DNA of 64,000 nt from Mariannaea sp. PMI_226 (lineage: Eukaryota > Ascomycota > Sordariomycetes > Hypocreales > Nectriaceae): positions 2,170,001-2,234,000 of the forward strand of contig JANFOG010000004.1 in the NCBI GenBank assembly GCA_024336345.1. Reading direction: 5' to 3'. Below, in pieces: positions 1 through 12,736 of this stretch. Within the stretch, counting starts at the first letter, position 1; each line of letters starts with the position of its first letter. A program made the translations under genes and the position numbers. The notes below the pieces were generated by a model. The model saw only the letters and a list, made by a program, of their open reading frames with translations, was not told where the DNA came from and ran no database searches.

Positions 1-620
1 TACAAGTTGGAGGCTTCGACGTTCGCGGGGGAGCCGGTGTTTGGATCGTTGAGTAGACTTGCCCAAGTGTTAATACGTGGTCATGACTAGGCTGGTGGTT
101 GTGCCGCCGCAAAACAGAAACAAAAGAGGTCAGGAAAACATTCTTACCTCTGAATGCTGGTCAAGACAGCAGCAACATCATAGGTAGGACTCCATCGGTT
201 TTGAAGAATATCCAAGCAGAGCTCTCCAGTCGCGTACACGTTGGGGTGGAACATTTGGCTTATAAATTTGACCTGTGGCGGTTTGTTGGGGTATTGCTCC
301 TCAAACTGCATAACCAGTCTAAATGTGCCATCCTCGAACGGGGTATCGGCGGGACCAATAATCACGGCGTTCCTAAACATCAGTCTATGAGTATTTATTT
401 CTTTATATTTTTTTCCGGGTCGTCGGGAGGTCCTCATGGTAGGCGGCATACCAAGTCATGACATTGTCGGGTACTGGAGAAGCGGAGATGCCGGCTGGGG
501 GATCCGTTTGCATCCGCTATATCCAGAGAGTCAGCATTCGAATAAATCATGTATATCATCCATAGGAAGTTCACGGACCTTAAAGTCTCGCATCAAGCGA
601 CGTCGCGCAGCGGTAGACAT
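1..620 (-). CDS. rad6: Ubiquitin-conjugating enzyme E2 Rad6/Ubc2 (3' end beyond window)
   Basis: E2 enzyme that passes ubiquitin to histone H2B (with Bre1), to PCNA (with Rad18) and to N-end-rule substrates (with Ubr1); nuclear and cytosolic. Four exons are visible: 620-579, 516-452, 372-148 and 57-1. The ATG at 620 opens [13 protein letters not shown], the invariant Rad6 start. Exon 2 gives [16 protein letters not shown]. Exon 3 carries the HPN motif (FHPNVYATG) and the catalytic-cysteine context ([12 protein letters not shown]), then [14 protein letters not shown]. Exon 4 begins [12 protein letters not shown] and runs off the left edge, so about 40 residues plus any acidic tail are missing. 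All junctions keep phase. The first donor (GTCCGT) is weak, but the product it yields is the expected one. The identity is very secure; the function is known from the family. Confidence 0.96.
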
Positions 621-1728
621 GATGAGATGGGGTGGTGCAGTTGTAGCGGAGGAGGGGCGCTGAAGATGGGAGGACGAATGGGGAGATGGCAGTATTAGGG
701 GGAAAAGTATCAAGTCGTGTCCAAGAAACGATCCTCTTCAACGACGAAACACCGTTTGACTGTATCCCTCTCTCGATAGCACGGAAGAGAAAAGGTGAAG
801 ATAAAACGGAATGCCGTGGAAGTGGGAATTGGTCATCGACTTGCTGCCGCCAAAAGATGAACAGGCAAGACGGGACCCAAAGGCCCAGTGGAGGTGGCGA
901 AACGTGCCAATCACAAGGCGTTGAAGCAATGGCCAATCGACCACGTCAATCAGACTCCGCTTTCTGTCTCGGGGCACGTGACCTACTTTATCAAACTGTC
1001 TCGGAAGGGAAGAAGCAGTGCAGTGGTCGTCTTTAGTTGGTGACTGCTGCCTACCTACTTACTACCTGTCTACCTTATTTCATGTGCATAAAATTCCGAA
1101 TGCTCTCGTACGATCCAACCACCCTCGTAATTTTTCCTAGTCCATTTGTTGCATTAGCAAACCCTTAGGCAGGACACTGAGAGATATGAGACATTCCATA
1201 ATAAAACGACCAGCCTTCAAATACTACCCATATGATGTGAAGTCCACATTTCAGGAGGTATTCATGTTGGGGTGGGTGTCGCACATACTCCTCTTTGGCA
1301 CCACTGTACGAGACTTCGTACAAACCTTCAAAAATCTCTTAAGACTGCCGTAAGATCAAAATACCTCGAGCACTTGAATGGAACTTGTCATTCCTCAGAT
1401 TTCTTGCCAAGGAGAGACGATACGCGTAAACCCCTATCTGCCAGATAGTCCAACCAGAGTTGGTGCTTTATGAAACCCCAAGCATTGACGCAAGGTTACC
1501 TAGGTATCTACCAGGGTTAGCCACCTATCAAGCGTCTTGAAGACCACGCTGTGCATATGTGTGGCCTGTGTTTGCAGACCTCTGAGGTAAATAACGGTAA
1601 CAAAGAAACAAGAATAATCAGAAGTAAACGAACAGTAGGCGTCTGTCTCGAAAATTATCGCCTTTTGAAATACAAAGCATGAAAGCTTCCAACTTGGAAC
1701 GAGACAGCATGAGCATACTACATCTACG

Positions 1729-1767
1729 TTAATAAATAAATAAATAGATAGATAGATAGATAGATAA
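1729..1767. repeat. AAAT/GATA compound microsatellite
   Basis: Several copies of TAAA/AAAT are followed by five GATA units (1747-1766). It lies in the rad6/thiolase intergenic region. Each GATA unit resembles the core of a GATA-factor site, but in a tandem array this is most simply a microsatellite. Confidence 0.9.
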
Positions 1768-2285
1768 CGCATCATCTCTACAGATATATATCTACATATA
1801 CAGTTAGATCCCCTGCTCCAGTTCTGCGTCACTCGGGCTGTTGAAAGGAATTAATGCTCCCCATAGGTAGGTACCTGGAACAAAATTCAGTGACTATGAG
1901 AAGACCAACTCAGTTGACAGTTCTCAACAAGGTAAATGGAACAAATGGATAGCCTTGATTGGCAGAAATATTAAATCAGTGGAACCCTCCCCCTTGTTAA
2001 CTATAGAGAAACTCGTCTTCTAAACTGTAGGTCTTCCTAAGAAACTGCAAAAAATCACTAATCAAAAGGCTGGTGTGACGGAATCACTTTCTGGTTTCCC
2101 GTCCGGCTCCGGTTTTGGCTCGGCACAAGAGCTCCAGTCCGCCACCTCGGAACCAACTTGCCCCCCGCAGTAAGCCGAGGAGGACCGAGCAGAGGACTTC
2201 GTCCGTCATTTTATGGCCATGAGCCGAGAAACACATTACTAAATACACACTTTACTCGCCTCCGTAATTCTGTACCTCCGGATCA

Positions 2286-2360
2286 TATAAATCCCCTTAA
2301 TAGATTATTTCCATTCTTAATCCCCTCTCCTCTCCTCCTCCTGCTCCTCCTCCTGGTTTC
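2286..2360 (+). promoter_or_regulatory. TATA-like box and CT-rich leader of the thiolase gene
   Basis: TATAAA at 2286-2291 is followed by a CT-rich stretch (about 2324-2360) ending about 30 nt before the ATG at 2389. This is the usual layout of a strongly expressed fungal gene. The transcription start is inferred. Confidence 0.5.
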
Positions 2361-2388
2361 CTATATTGATACCCCCCCAAATCTCACA

Positions 2389-3806
2389 ATGGCCTTCTCA
2401 TCCCAACTAAGAGCCGCTTCCCGGGTTTCCCAGGTCGCTGGCCACATGCATGTGAATGCCGCCACACGCCGCTTCTCTACCAGCCCTTTGATGCGCAAAG
2501 AGATTCAGGATGCGTACATTCTCAGCGCCGCTAGAACACCTACCGCAAAGGTGAGTCCAATTGTTTTTCGTGTCCTTTTCTCCATTACAAGAAGTGGAAC
2601 GTCCCGCCTGGATACTTGTTCAGGCTCAACAAGCTACTACTGAAGCTGACATTGATCTTGTAGTTCAATGGCGCCTTTGTCACTGTCTCGGCACCCAAAC
2701 TTGGTGCCGTCGCCATCAAGTCCGCCCTGGAGAAGTCAAAGGTTCCGGTTGAGAAGATTAGCGATGTCTACATGGGCAATGTCCTCCAGGCCTCGATTGG
2801 CCAAGCGCCCGCTCGCCAGGCCGCCCTCTTCGCTGGCCTCCCCGAGTCTATCGAGGCCACCACCGTCAACAAAGTGTGTTCCTCTGGTCTCAAGTCGGTG
2901 ACCCTCGCCGCCCAGAACATCCAGCTTGGCCTCGCTGAGGCGCAAATTGCCGGTGGTATGGAGAACATGTCCCAGGTGCCTTACTACGTACCGCGCTCCA
3001 GCAGCCTCCCTCCCTTTGGACACGTGAAGATGGAGGACGGCCTCATTAAGGACGGCTTGACCGACGTATATGACCAGTTCCACATGGGCAACTGCGCCGA
3101 GAACACAGTTAAGAAGATGAGCCTCACCCGAGAGCAGCAAGACGAGTACGCCATTCAGTCGTACAAGAACGCGCAGAAGGCCTGGGCCGACAAGGCTTTC
3201 GCCGACGAGATCGCCCCCGTCACCGTCAAGACCCGCAAGGGCGAGACCGTTGTCGACACCGACGAGGGATTCCTTGACGTCAAGTTCGAGAAGGTGCCCA
3301 CCCTCAAGCCCGCATTTGTCCGCGACGGAACTGGTACCGTTACAGCTGCCAACTCCTCGACCCTCAACGACGGCGCCAGCGCCCTTGTGCTCGGAAACAA
3401 GGCCATCGCCCAGCAGTATGGAGCTGGCTCGCGTGTGCTGGCCAAGATCTGCGGCTATGCCGATGCCGCCATGAGCCCAATCGACTTCCCCGTCGCTCCC
3501 GCAAAGGCAGTGCCCATCGCCCTTGAGCGCGCAGGAATCACCAAGGAGCAGGTCGCTCACTGGGAGTTCAATGAGGCCTTTGCTGCCGTCATCTTGGCCA
3601 ACTCCAAGATTCTCGGCCTTGAGAATGCCAATGTCAACCCCCTTGGCGGTGCCATCTCTCTTGGCCACGCCTTGGGCAGCTCTGGTTCACGCATCCTCAC
3701 CACTCTGCTCCACCAGCTGAAGCCTGGTGAGTACGGCGTTGCAGCCATTTGCAACGGCGGCGGCGCTGCAACAGCTCTTGTGGTGCAAAGAATCGAATCT
3801 GTATAG
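2389..3806 (+). CDS. erg10: Acetyl-CoA C-acetyltransferase (thiolase II), probably mitochondrial
   Basis: It condenses two acetyl-CoA to acetoacetyl-CoA, or cleaves acetoacetyl-CoA in the reverse direction. Two exons, 2389-2550 and 2664-3806, encode 434 residues; the intron is phase 0 (GTGAGT..TTGTAG). The thiolase landmarks are all present: acylated Cys about residue 126 (KVCSSG), the EFNEAFA segment, the GHALGSSG histidine loop and the second catalytic Cys about 417 (ICNGGG). The N-terminus is Arg/Ser/Ala-rich with almost no acidic residues ([15 protein letters not shown]...RRFSTS) and resembles a mitochondrial presequence. The protein is also longer than the cytosolic yeast Erg10 (398 aa). 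I therefore infer the mitochondrial paralogue (ERG10A/ACAT1 type) rather than the cytosolic sterol-pathway enzyme. A second thiolase elsewhere in the genome would be expected. Confidence 0.95.
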
Positions 3807-4484
3807 AAAATGAATGTTTTGGGTTGTAAGACAGAATGGGCACATGCATGGCTGGGATGGTATTATTCGTCATGATAAAGCAAATGAGAGCAACAAAGCT
3901 CCTTGAGGGAATTCCGGGCAATGAAAGAATTGAATGAATGAAGCTTCTATTAGCGATTTAAACAAAATAAAAAGGCATATTAAAAAATAAAATCTTTCTA
4001 CGACCTTAAATGAGATGAATACACTAGATGGGCGACTCTAGCTAATAGCTCGGGGCTGTCACTCCGAGAACAGCTCAGTACCTCGAACTTGCTTATCTCA
4101 CAACCTCAACGAACAACTTATAATATTTAGAGTAATTGAAATCGAACAATTGGGAAGCACTAATCCATCTCTTTTTTCTCTTTTTAATCTCCATTACTCT
4201 CCGTCCTGGTACTTTGAGAAAGCAGTCTGTCTCATAGGTATGTACTCAGTACACAGTAGCTTGTTTAGAGCACAAAAGCTCAACGAACGTCCCAAGAAGG
4301 GAGCTTGGGTGGAGCTCGGACTTTTCTACAGGTACAGAGAACAAAGACCAGACTACAAGGCCTCACACTCACTTCCACTCTCACTCTCATCGCTCACTAC
4401 ATTGATTTCTTTTCACTTGCAACTCACTCATCCAGATCGCCACGTTTCCCCCTCCCTCCCCCTCTCAAATTTTCCCGCCTAATA
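3807..4484. other. Intergenic region, thiolase to csn12
   Basis: It holds the thiolase 3' end and the csn12 promoter. A GTAC-TCA-GTAC inverted element lies at 4242-4252, and a CT-rich stretch (about 4370-4480) precedes the csn12 ATG. No other gene is seen. Confidence 0.6.
3966..3993 (+). terminator. Poly(A)-signal-like A/T-rich stretch after the thiolase gene
   Basis: AATAAA at 3966-3971 and a second AATAAAAT-like element just downstream lie about 160 nt after the stop codon. The assignment rests on position and motif only. Confidence 0.4.
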
Positions 4485-6252
4485 ATGTCCCTCGTTATCC
4501 AATTCCTATCGCAGATCCGCCAATTTGTCCACACGCAGAACGGCGACGAGCTGCGCGCCTGGCTCCAGGTCGAGCCCGGATCCCCCCAGCAGTACCACAA
4601 CCTCGCCGCCGAGCTACGCTCCCAGTTCCGGAACAAGGGCCTCGAGAACCTCGTGGAGAAGTCATTCCCCCAGGATGATGATTTACCAGAGGGCCAGTCC
4701 GCCCCCTGGCCGGGGTTCGTGGCGTTTATGAAGGACTTCCTCGCGTTTTGGAGGGATATCAACTATGACGATTTACTCGGGGCGCATCAGCTACTCAGTG
4801 GACTGGTCAAGTAAGTCAAGGCCCAACCCGAGAATATCTTCTCAAACCTGATATATTTATATCCCATTTTATTTAGCATATTAATACTGACCTTTATAGT
4901 TCATGTGCTACAGCCTTTGGCCATCCTGCCTCGGGAGCCATGCTCCTCAAGACCAGCATGTCACTCTCTGAGACTCTTGCCCGCTTCACAATGACCCTCA
5001 ACCGGCGTCCTGACCTCACACGGCATCTCCGCTCTGTAGACGAGGACAAATCCATTGCCGAGTCTTCGGCTGAGATCATCCAAAAGATCTTTACCATCTG
5101 TCTGACTGATCGGTCCAGTGGCCGTGACGCAAAGCCCGAGGGCAAGAAGGTCGGCGTCTACATGTTCGCCAACCTCGTTCTCAAGCTCCTCTTCGCAGTA
5201 CGTAACGGCACACATTCATTTCCCCTTCCAATCCAAATTTTACCATTTAGTTATTAAGTGCCCGCATGAACTAATTAAAATAATGATAGTGTCGAAGGAC
5301 GCATCTCGCCAAGATGATATTTGTCAACATCTCTACCATCTCCCCTCCGCTGTCCCTGTATCCAGCCAGCCAGCGCGTCACTTTTCTCTACTACCTCGGC
5401 CGCTTCAACCTCTCTAATCACCACTACCTCCGTGCCTCTCTCTGTCTTCAGGAGGCATACCTACAAACTCTTCCTCAACTTGTCTCTCACCGCACAAACA
5501 TCCTGACCTACCTCATCCCATGCAACATCCTTCTCGGCCGCTTCCCCTCACAAGCTCTCCTCAGTAGACCAGAGGCGCAATCACTGACGCCCATCTTCCT
5601 TCCGCTTTGCCAAGCTATCCGATCAGGAAACTTTGTCGAATTTCAGCATCAACTAGCTGTCAACGAATCATGGCTATTTGAAAAGGGCCTCCTGCTAACC
5701 CTAACCCATCGCTTACGGCCATTGGTGTGGAGATCGCTCACTCGAAAGACGTTTCTTTTGACATACGTTCCTCCAGCTGACCCCAACTCTCGAAAAGCAG
5801 CCACACTCGAGCTCTCCGATGTACTCACCGTTGCCGTCTACCTTCAGCATCGCCTAGAAGGCTGGCTACCTGCGCAACCAAGTGGCCTGAAACATACTAC
5901 TCAAGGCCAGTCGCTGTTAATGAAAGCTGCCAGCAACAACGCCCAAGAGGCCGGCACATCGATACTTGCGCCTCCACCAGGCGGCCCCAAGACTCTTCGA
6001 CCCAACGAGGGCATTGTCTGGGGCAATGCTCAAGTGACGTTCGAAGATATTGAAATGACAATCACCACACTAGTCCATCAGGGCTTGTTACATGGGTTCG
6101 TTGCCCAGGGCCGAGCATTCGCAATATCTCGCGGCAAAGCCAAGCTGGAGCCAGTGTTGGCGGGTTGGCCCAACGTATGGCAGACCATTCGTGATAGAAC
6201 TTACGAAGAGTCTTTCGATCCCGATGAGGTCGTTGGTTGGGTAAAGAGGTAG
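4485..6252 (+). CDS. csn12: PCI-domain protein, CSN12/Thp1/PCID2 family
   Basis: Three exons (4485-4810, 4900-5197, 5290-6252) give 528 residues with phase-consistent junctions. Exon 1 ends in AA and takes T to make Asn; exon 2 ends in phase 0. The helical N-terminal part (IQFLSQIRQFVHTQNGDELRAWL) and the central segment with VTFLYYLGRFNLSNHHYLRASLCLQEAY match the Csn12/Thp1 branch of PCI proteins. The region around NILTYLIPCNILLGRFPS is a conserved signature of this branch. The C-terminal winged-helix part (IEMTITTLVHQGLLHGFVAQ..AISRGKAKLEPVLAGWPNVW) closes the PCI fold. Relatives act in the Thp3-Csn12 complex (transcription-coupled mRNP maturation), alongside TREX-2 or at the COP9 signalosome. 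Which of these applies here cannot be decided from sequence. The gene is tandem with the thiolase, without evident functional link. Confidence 0.9.
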
Positions 6253-7353
6253 AGGAGGCTTACATCCGGACCATGACATGAGAAGAGAGAAAACTAGAAG
6301 GGAAAACGGGATCCGCGACATAAATATGAAATAGTTAGTAATTGTAACAATACAAGTATGATACCCAAAACAGGGGGAAGAAGCATATCATCGCATCACC
6401 TCTTGCGCGAGTTCACAGCCGGCTGGTACGATGAATTGTCATGGCTATCTGAAGCAAAATATGGTATTTGCCCCGATCTTCCACATTTATTTTTGTCATT
6501 TAAATCTGGGACTCCGGAAAAAAGGTCCATGAATCTCGTTACAAACATGTCTGATCTTATTCTTTTTGCTCTTTCAGAATAAAAGCCTAAAACAAAAAAT
6601 CACCCTCCAGAGCGAGGGACCGCAGTGATGACTTCCACAACGCCAGGTCATCTCTACTCGAAAACCTCCACCAACACCCCTTTCTCCAATACTCGACCAC
6701 GGTTAAATACATACGTACATCGTCAAAAATAAGTAAATAAACATCCATCAAAGCGATTAACAATCCGAGATCGCCACTCATTTCGCTGTTCCTCCAAACC
6801 CCTCCAGAAAAAAATGAAAAAATGCTGTTGAAAGAAGAAGAAAAAAGGGTATATCGACCATGAAGTGAATCGTAGAATATATAAAAATTAATGCCCGTAG
6901 GCCAGCAAGATTTTTCTTGTGGAAAGATCCGTGTCATGAATGAAGGGTGGTTATGTTTGGTTGCAAGGGAGTTGAGTTATCCCTGATCCCTTCTAAGCCA
7001 TCCACCACATTGAAGGCTGGGTGGAAAAGAAAGGGGGTAGTTAAGACAATAAACACTATCGCCGATAGGTAGTTGGCTGAGAATATATATGAACCGCAGA
7101 GCAAGGGAATTTTTGCAAATGGGAAGGGAAAAAATTGGAAAACCTTGCTGCGAAAAATAAGGAAACCACAAAACAATAGGAACTAGCGAAGTTGTTTTAT
7201 GAAGGAGGAAAAAAATGCCAGCTGCCAAGCATAGAGATGACGAGAACGGTTTGATGGGGGGGAGGGGATGGCTGCGGCAACAAGAAACAAAGCAGACTGG
7301 CCCAAGGAGAAATGAATCGAAATTTTTGTTATATTTCAACAATATTCATCTGA
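6253..7353. other. Convergent 3' region between csn12 and the SUN-family gene
   Basis: This 1.1 kb A/T-rich region lies between two gene ends. Short frames at 6587-6937, 6934-7176 and 6977-7342 are rich in Phe/Ser from T-rich DNA, overlap each other and show no domain. I see only 3' untranslated DNA. Confidence 0.65.
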
Positions 7354-8910
7354 TTAGAAGAAGCAGACGGCGGCGATGAAAGCGACGACGAAGCCGACAA
7401 AGGCAGTGCTGCTCTTCTGGCGAACAGCATCGCCCTCCTTGGAAGTAGTGGGAGCCGCCTGGGAACCAGTGCGACTGGCTGTGGGAGTCCCATAGATGGG
7501 CGTGGTGGCGTTCTCGGCAAAGATACCGGGAGCAAGGGTAGGACGAGGCCGCGAATTGGTCTTCGTGATCTTCGTGATCTTGTCGTAGGCCTTAGTCTTG
7601 GAGCTTGTCTCATCGCTTGAGGTGGTTTCGTCAGCCTCGGAGGTGGTGGTCTCATCAGCAGTCGAAGTGGCCTCCGTGGTCGGGGCCTCAGTAGTCGACT
7701 TCTTGGCAGCAGTCGTCTTCGGTGGGGCTGGGCTGGTAGTGGTCTCGTCGTCGGACTCGGAATCATCGTCGTCAGAGTCACTCGAGCCGGAGCCGACGCT
7801 GAAGGCGACGATGTTGGCAGTGCTGCCCTTGGGAACAGTCACAACACAGAAAGCAGAGCCACCAGCGCCAACGGCGCTCTCATCGCTTGACACTTTGCCA
7901 ACGCCATTAGAAGGATTGATCTTGCAAGGAAGGCCGTTGCATCCACCGCCGGAGCAGGTGATCTCAAGACCAAAATCCGGGGGTGTATCCTTCAAGGGCG
8001 AGTCCTGCCAGATGGGGTTCCAGCCAAGCTTCACAAAGGTCTGGCCGCTGCCGTCAGCGTTAGCGCCGGCCACATAAGGAGCCCAGTTACCAATAGGCTT
8101 GCTGTCATCTCCCCAGATGCAGCCCTCCGTTCCGGTTCCTGGAGGGTTGATGTAGTAGCTAGTGATGGGTGGTCAGCCTGGGAGGGCGATTCAGTCTCAA
8201 GCTTCAAGTGCGCAAAACTTACTGAGCGGCAGTAGAACACCAGTAGGAGTCATCGGGCACAGCAATGGTGGCAGAACTGCCAACAAGGGTTGGGATGAGC
8301 ATAGCCTCATTGCCAGGCAGAACGGTCTGGCACCAAGACATCGGCTTGCCGCACTTATTGACAGCTACAACGGAGCCAGTTCCCTCGACACAGTTGGCCG
8401 AGCCCTTGAAGGGCTTCTCGATTTCACCATCCTCATTGCAATACAAGCCACCGTTCTGGAAGAGTTGTGGTTAGTTAAGTTTTCGTTAGGAGATAAGACA
8501 CAAAGCTGGCTATTGCTGCAGGTTCAACCTACCATAGAAGACCCGGGAGTGTAACTAGAACCGGACTCCCACTGGTTCATAACCATGCCAGGCTTGCAGG
8601 CGAAAGGGCAATAGTCGCCGGGCTTGCACTCCTGGTCGGGGCTCATAGCCCATCCAGCGTTCGTCGCGTCCGGAGTGACGGCAACCATGTTAGGATCATC
8701 GGTAGGAAACTGGCACTGTCCTCCACGCTTCTGCTTGGGGGCGGCGATCTCGAAGAAAGAAGCCTCTCCGGGGCTTGGGCGCGGATGCTTGAAATGGCCA
8801 TGCTCGTGACGGTGGACGTGTCGATGACCTTGGGGGCTGACGGCGACAGCTGCGGGAGCAGCCAACAAGAGGGCTGTCGCGGCCGCGGCCGGAAGAGTTG
8901 TGAACTTCAT
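7354..8910 (-). CDS. SUN-family (GH132) secreted cell-wall protein with Ser/Thr-rich tail
   Basis: Exons 8910-8533, 8455-8223 and 8158-7354 encode 471 residues. A signal peptide (about residues 1-23, Ala/Leu-rich) is followed by a His-rich stretch (GHRHVHRHEHGHFKH). The Cys-rich SUN domain contains CQFPTDDPNMVAVTPDATNAGW, the CPFACKPG motif, CGKPMSWCQTVLPGNEAMLIP and YYINPPGTGTEGCIWGD. SUN proteins (Uth1, Sim1, Sun4, Psu1) act in septation and beta-glucan remodelling. Unlike yeast SUN proteins this one continues into a Ser/Thr/Asp/Glu-rich region of about 120 residues and ends in a hydrophobic segment (FVGFVVAFIAAVCFF). That arrangement resembles a GPI-anchor signal, so I infer a wall- or membrane-tethered form. 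It is divergent from the cupin gene across a 5.4 kb gap. Confidence 0.93.
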
Positions 8911-11900
8911 AGATGCGATGCTTGCTGATTTCCGAGAATCCTGAAAAGGGAACGAAAACGAGTGTCGGTTCTCCGGGTTCGAAGTGAGTGATTATTTCCT
9001 CCACACGCGTTTAAAAAAAAAAATCGTACGCAGTCGCAAGTTGACGAAAGAGCGTATTACTCGCTGAGCGAGCTGAGTTGAGAGAGTGAAATCCAGTCGA
9101 CGAGACGAAATGAGCACAACTAGTCACGGACCAGGGAATGGTGAGGGTTATTTACAAAAGAGAGAAACGTGCTGAAGACATGAAGAAAGAGTGTATATGG
9201 GGGAAATTAAAGATGCTGCATCCAAGCTCAGCGGAACCCACGAGACGAACAAGGAGCGGCGAGGTGAAGGCTACTGGTTGTGGGAATGGGGGAAACGAAC
9301 TTGTTGGAAATGAGCCACAAGCACGAGCACGCCCAGCACACCCAGCACAACCTAGGAGCAGCAGAAACACCAGCAAGGGGTATGAGGACGACTTGGGGAG
9401 AGCCAGTACCGAAGGAGCAAGTCCTAAGCAAATCATCAACAGAACATCTCAAACCAGTCTCCCTGGTCTCCTTGGTCTGGTATAGCTTCGGATCCATGGG
9501 ACCCATCATGGCTCGACAAACTGGTAAGGCCGGTTCGACGTGATGGTGGATGTGGAGGGGGAGGGGAGAAGGGGGGGCGATGGGAGGGTGGGCTCTTGAG
9601 GACCAGGGTTCGTAACACCATGTCCAATAAGAGAGTCACCTCATCTCCCCCTGGCGGCACTTAATGCGACAACAACCAATGGTGTTGAATCTGTACCTGA
9701 CTCACGGACGAACAGACCACTCGTCGCAGATTAAACTTGGCATCCACTTCAACGTCGAGTCCTGGAGCTGGCTGTCGTTAATGAGACAAAGGAAAATGAG
9801 CCTGGAACCCCCCCTCCCTTGGGCACCTGGTGATGCCTGGGGAGGACGGAGGATCAGTCCAGATTGGGGAATGGATTTAATTGACTTGCTGTTGATGGTG
9901 GATGAAATGGGACAAGACGTAGGACAAGAGGAGGACCAGAGTGGGCGCCCATGTCCATATGCGCCATGCTTTTGCACTCGGTCTCTGCATTGGCTTGCTC
10001 CCTCTGCCTCTGTCTCTGCCTATGGCCATGCAATTTTTTCCCTTCTTCTTCTTCTCTTCTTTTCTTCTCTGTGCGCATCCTGTTTGTTGCTGTGCCACAC
10101 TCTGGGAGGGGGGGGAACTGGCGGAGGGGGGCGCATGGTTTCTTGTTCCTGGCTACTCCGTTCTTGTCGTCGCGCCGAAGATGCCCCTACGAGGTGCCCC
10201 TAGTCTTCTTCCCCTCATTGTGGCTTTTCGACAAAGGTTGGCTCAGGATTTTCATTTCTTAATCTTGTTGGACCCATCGGTTAGCCCATGTACTACATAG
10301 TATGTAGGTCATGCCTCGCCCATTTTCTTTGCATCTTTTGCCGAAATGGGTTACATAAGGTATCTTAAACTAGAAGTAAAAAAAAAAAATCTAACCAAAA
10401 GATCATCCTTGATTATAGCAGGTAGCCGAGAGCCGAGACGCAGCCTGATTCAATTACCTTAAGTTATGGCCTCGGTTGCTTCCTAGCTAGCCTTTGGTTT
10501 GGGGTACTCGCCATGTAGTATTTACGACGCTGCTCCACGTTTCGCACATTCATGCTTTCATGCTTCGTGCTTCATCGAGATTCCTCGTGTATCAGACTTT
10601 GACACGATGCCGTCTTTTTTTGCCTTGTTTTTTGCACGCGGCATTTATTGTGGATGGCTTGGTAATAAAATGACTGACGCCAGATCTGCAATCATTAGTT
10701 ACTAGATCGTCATCAACGTGGAAATGGCGACGATCAACCAGCCCATAGTTTGTCTTGTCCTCGTGGGCTAGCACATGCAAGACAACCCAATTCTTGTGAA
10801 CTGGTTTGTCAGTTGGGTAAAATAGATCTTAATTTGATATCGGCCTGTATTATCCTATATTTCATTAGTATTGATTGATTTTCGAGGATATGGCTTTCTA
10901 GCCGGGGTGCAGAGCTCCGCTCCCGCCCAGGAGATGGATCCATCGTGGTCGATGCCCACATTTTCAAGATTGTGAAGCCCTTCCGCTATTGTCCAATTCA
11001 TACATAGGGTAAGACATATTGGGACTATAATGAGCATGATGCAGTTGCAGCCATAGGTCACCTAGATATGTACATAATACAGAAGTGAGGTTGATAGATG
11101 ATAATTGAATCGCTATTATATCGATGCAGCTCTAAACCGTTGAATTTTTTCAAATGTCGTCAAGTAAAGACGAGACTCAATATACACACCTATGCACACA
11201 AAGAGAAAAAAAAAAGGTGAGGAATAAATAAGTGAGCGGCCTAAATGTAAATCTTCTCTCGAGACTGGAACAATGTAAAAAAGAAAGGAAAAAGGAGAAA
11301 GAAAAAAAAAAAGGATCTGCAGACGTTGTTATGTCTTGGAATGACAAGAGCAGGGAGAATGAGAAGATAGGTCAGACACAGCTCTAGGGTAAGCAGTTTG
11401 CAACGAATGATAATCAACCTCAACTCAAGCAAAGTCAGAAAATGACCAACCGCATACATGTCACCTTTATTGGACAAAGATGAAAATGAGAAAAACGTTG
11501 TGTAAAGAGTGATATACCGGAATACCTTAGCTCTTAAGTGGAGCGTTCCATCTTTGCGGTCAACAGGTTGGAGTTGGGGTTGAATATATTGTGGTAGTCA
11601 TTAGTCTATAAACCTACCCTTTTGAATACTGCTGAACGAGTACAAGCAGCTTCGATACAACGCCTTAGGAATGCAAGTACTCTTGTATATGTTACGACTC
11701 CCGGAACCGTCAAATATTGGAGGTCGTAACCACAGGTTACATCAGCAAAGCTAGCAGATTGTGAAAGACGAACTTTAAGCCTGATTCAATGTTTGCTGTC
11801 CAATATTTACCTACCCGGTATTGTAAGGTACTGTTCGTGGAGCTGCCGTTCTTGTCTAGCATCTGACACACTACTCAAAGGGTGAATGTGAGATTGTCTC

Positions 11901-12716
11901 ACTACAAGACTGCCTGTGGTCGTCGACCAACACAATTCAATTGTCTTCTCACAACCCCTTGCATGGCTGAGACATGATCTTCAACTTGATCTTCATCATT
12001 TATCGCACAATAAAGCCATAAAGGAGGTATGGCTATTCCAAGGTAAGCATAAAGGTTGGGGGTGTAGGGTAATGTCACATCGCATGAGGTTCTGCAGTGT
12101 GTTGCCATCAGTGTCGCTCACTCATTTGGTATTAGATTCTTGCTTGGTGTGTAACTTGTAGCAACTAGTTAACAAACGTACTTCTAGAGAAACATATACA
12201 AAGGAGGATGAAATGGAGCTCCAGGGAGTAAACAATGAAGCGATACGCTTATTTTCCCCATCAGATATAAAGTAGTATATCGATAGTTTGTAAGTAAACA
12301 CTGAGCGAGCTTTTGAGATACTGGGTGAGTGAGCGATATTTATGGCACCTTACTATGCATGCATGTTATGTTACCTTCATGTCCGTTACGCTCTTGATCA
12401 CTCTCTCTTGTCGGGAAACAAAAATTCCATTTTGCGCTGGCCGGTCGGATAACGAGTCCGAGGGGCCGCAAAGCAATTTAGTTGATCACGCACGCAAGAA
12501 TGACAAATATCCAAAAACCCCGACATTTGGTCCTTGGCCTGGCATCTGATGCAATATATATCAGTAGCACGTTAATAAGTGCTGACTGATGTCGCCCCAA
12601 GTGCTGACCACCTCGTGAAGTAGCCAATGCCTAGACGAGAAGAAGCTCGACTACTCCTCCACTTGACTTTGTCTTTGTCGTAAGCGGTAACTACTTAATT
12701 AGCTAGGTAATCAGAG

Positions 12717-12736
12717 CTGCACTGCACTGCACTGCA
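12717..12736. repeat. Pentamer tandem repeat (CTGCA)4
   Basis: Four direct copies of CTGCA in the SUN/cupin intergenic region. Two flank elements of similar composition occur at 13556-13585 (GCTGT/GCTGCT). Confidence 0.85.

Larger units (their letters stand above)
621..2388. other. Intergenic region between divergent rad6 and thiolase genes
   Basis: This 1.77 kb serves as promoter space for rad6 (minus) and the thiolase (plus). I see no conserved coding segment. The reading frames at 686-1036 and 580-936 overlap on opposite strands and look fortuitous. It contains an AAAT/GATA microsatellite near 1729-1767, a TATAAA at 2286-2291 and a CT-rich tract at about 2324-2360 just before the thiolase ATG. 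Confidence 0.7.

Noticed and set aside
2736..3668. Long minus-strand frame of 310 codons opposite the thiolase
   Set aside because: It is a shadow of the thiolase coding bias; the plus strand encodes all catalytic motifs.
9664..10203. Plus-strand frame of 179 codons
   Set aside because: Low-complexity composition, overlapping open frames on both strands, no family resemblance.
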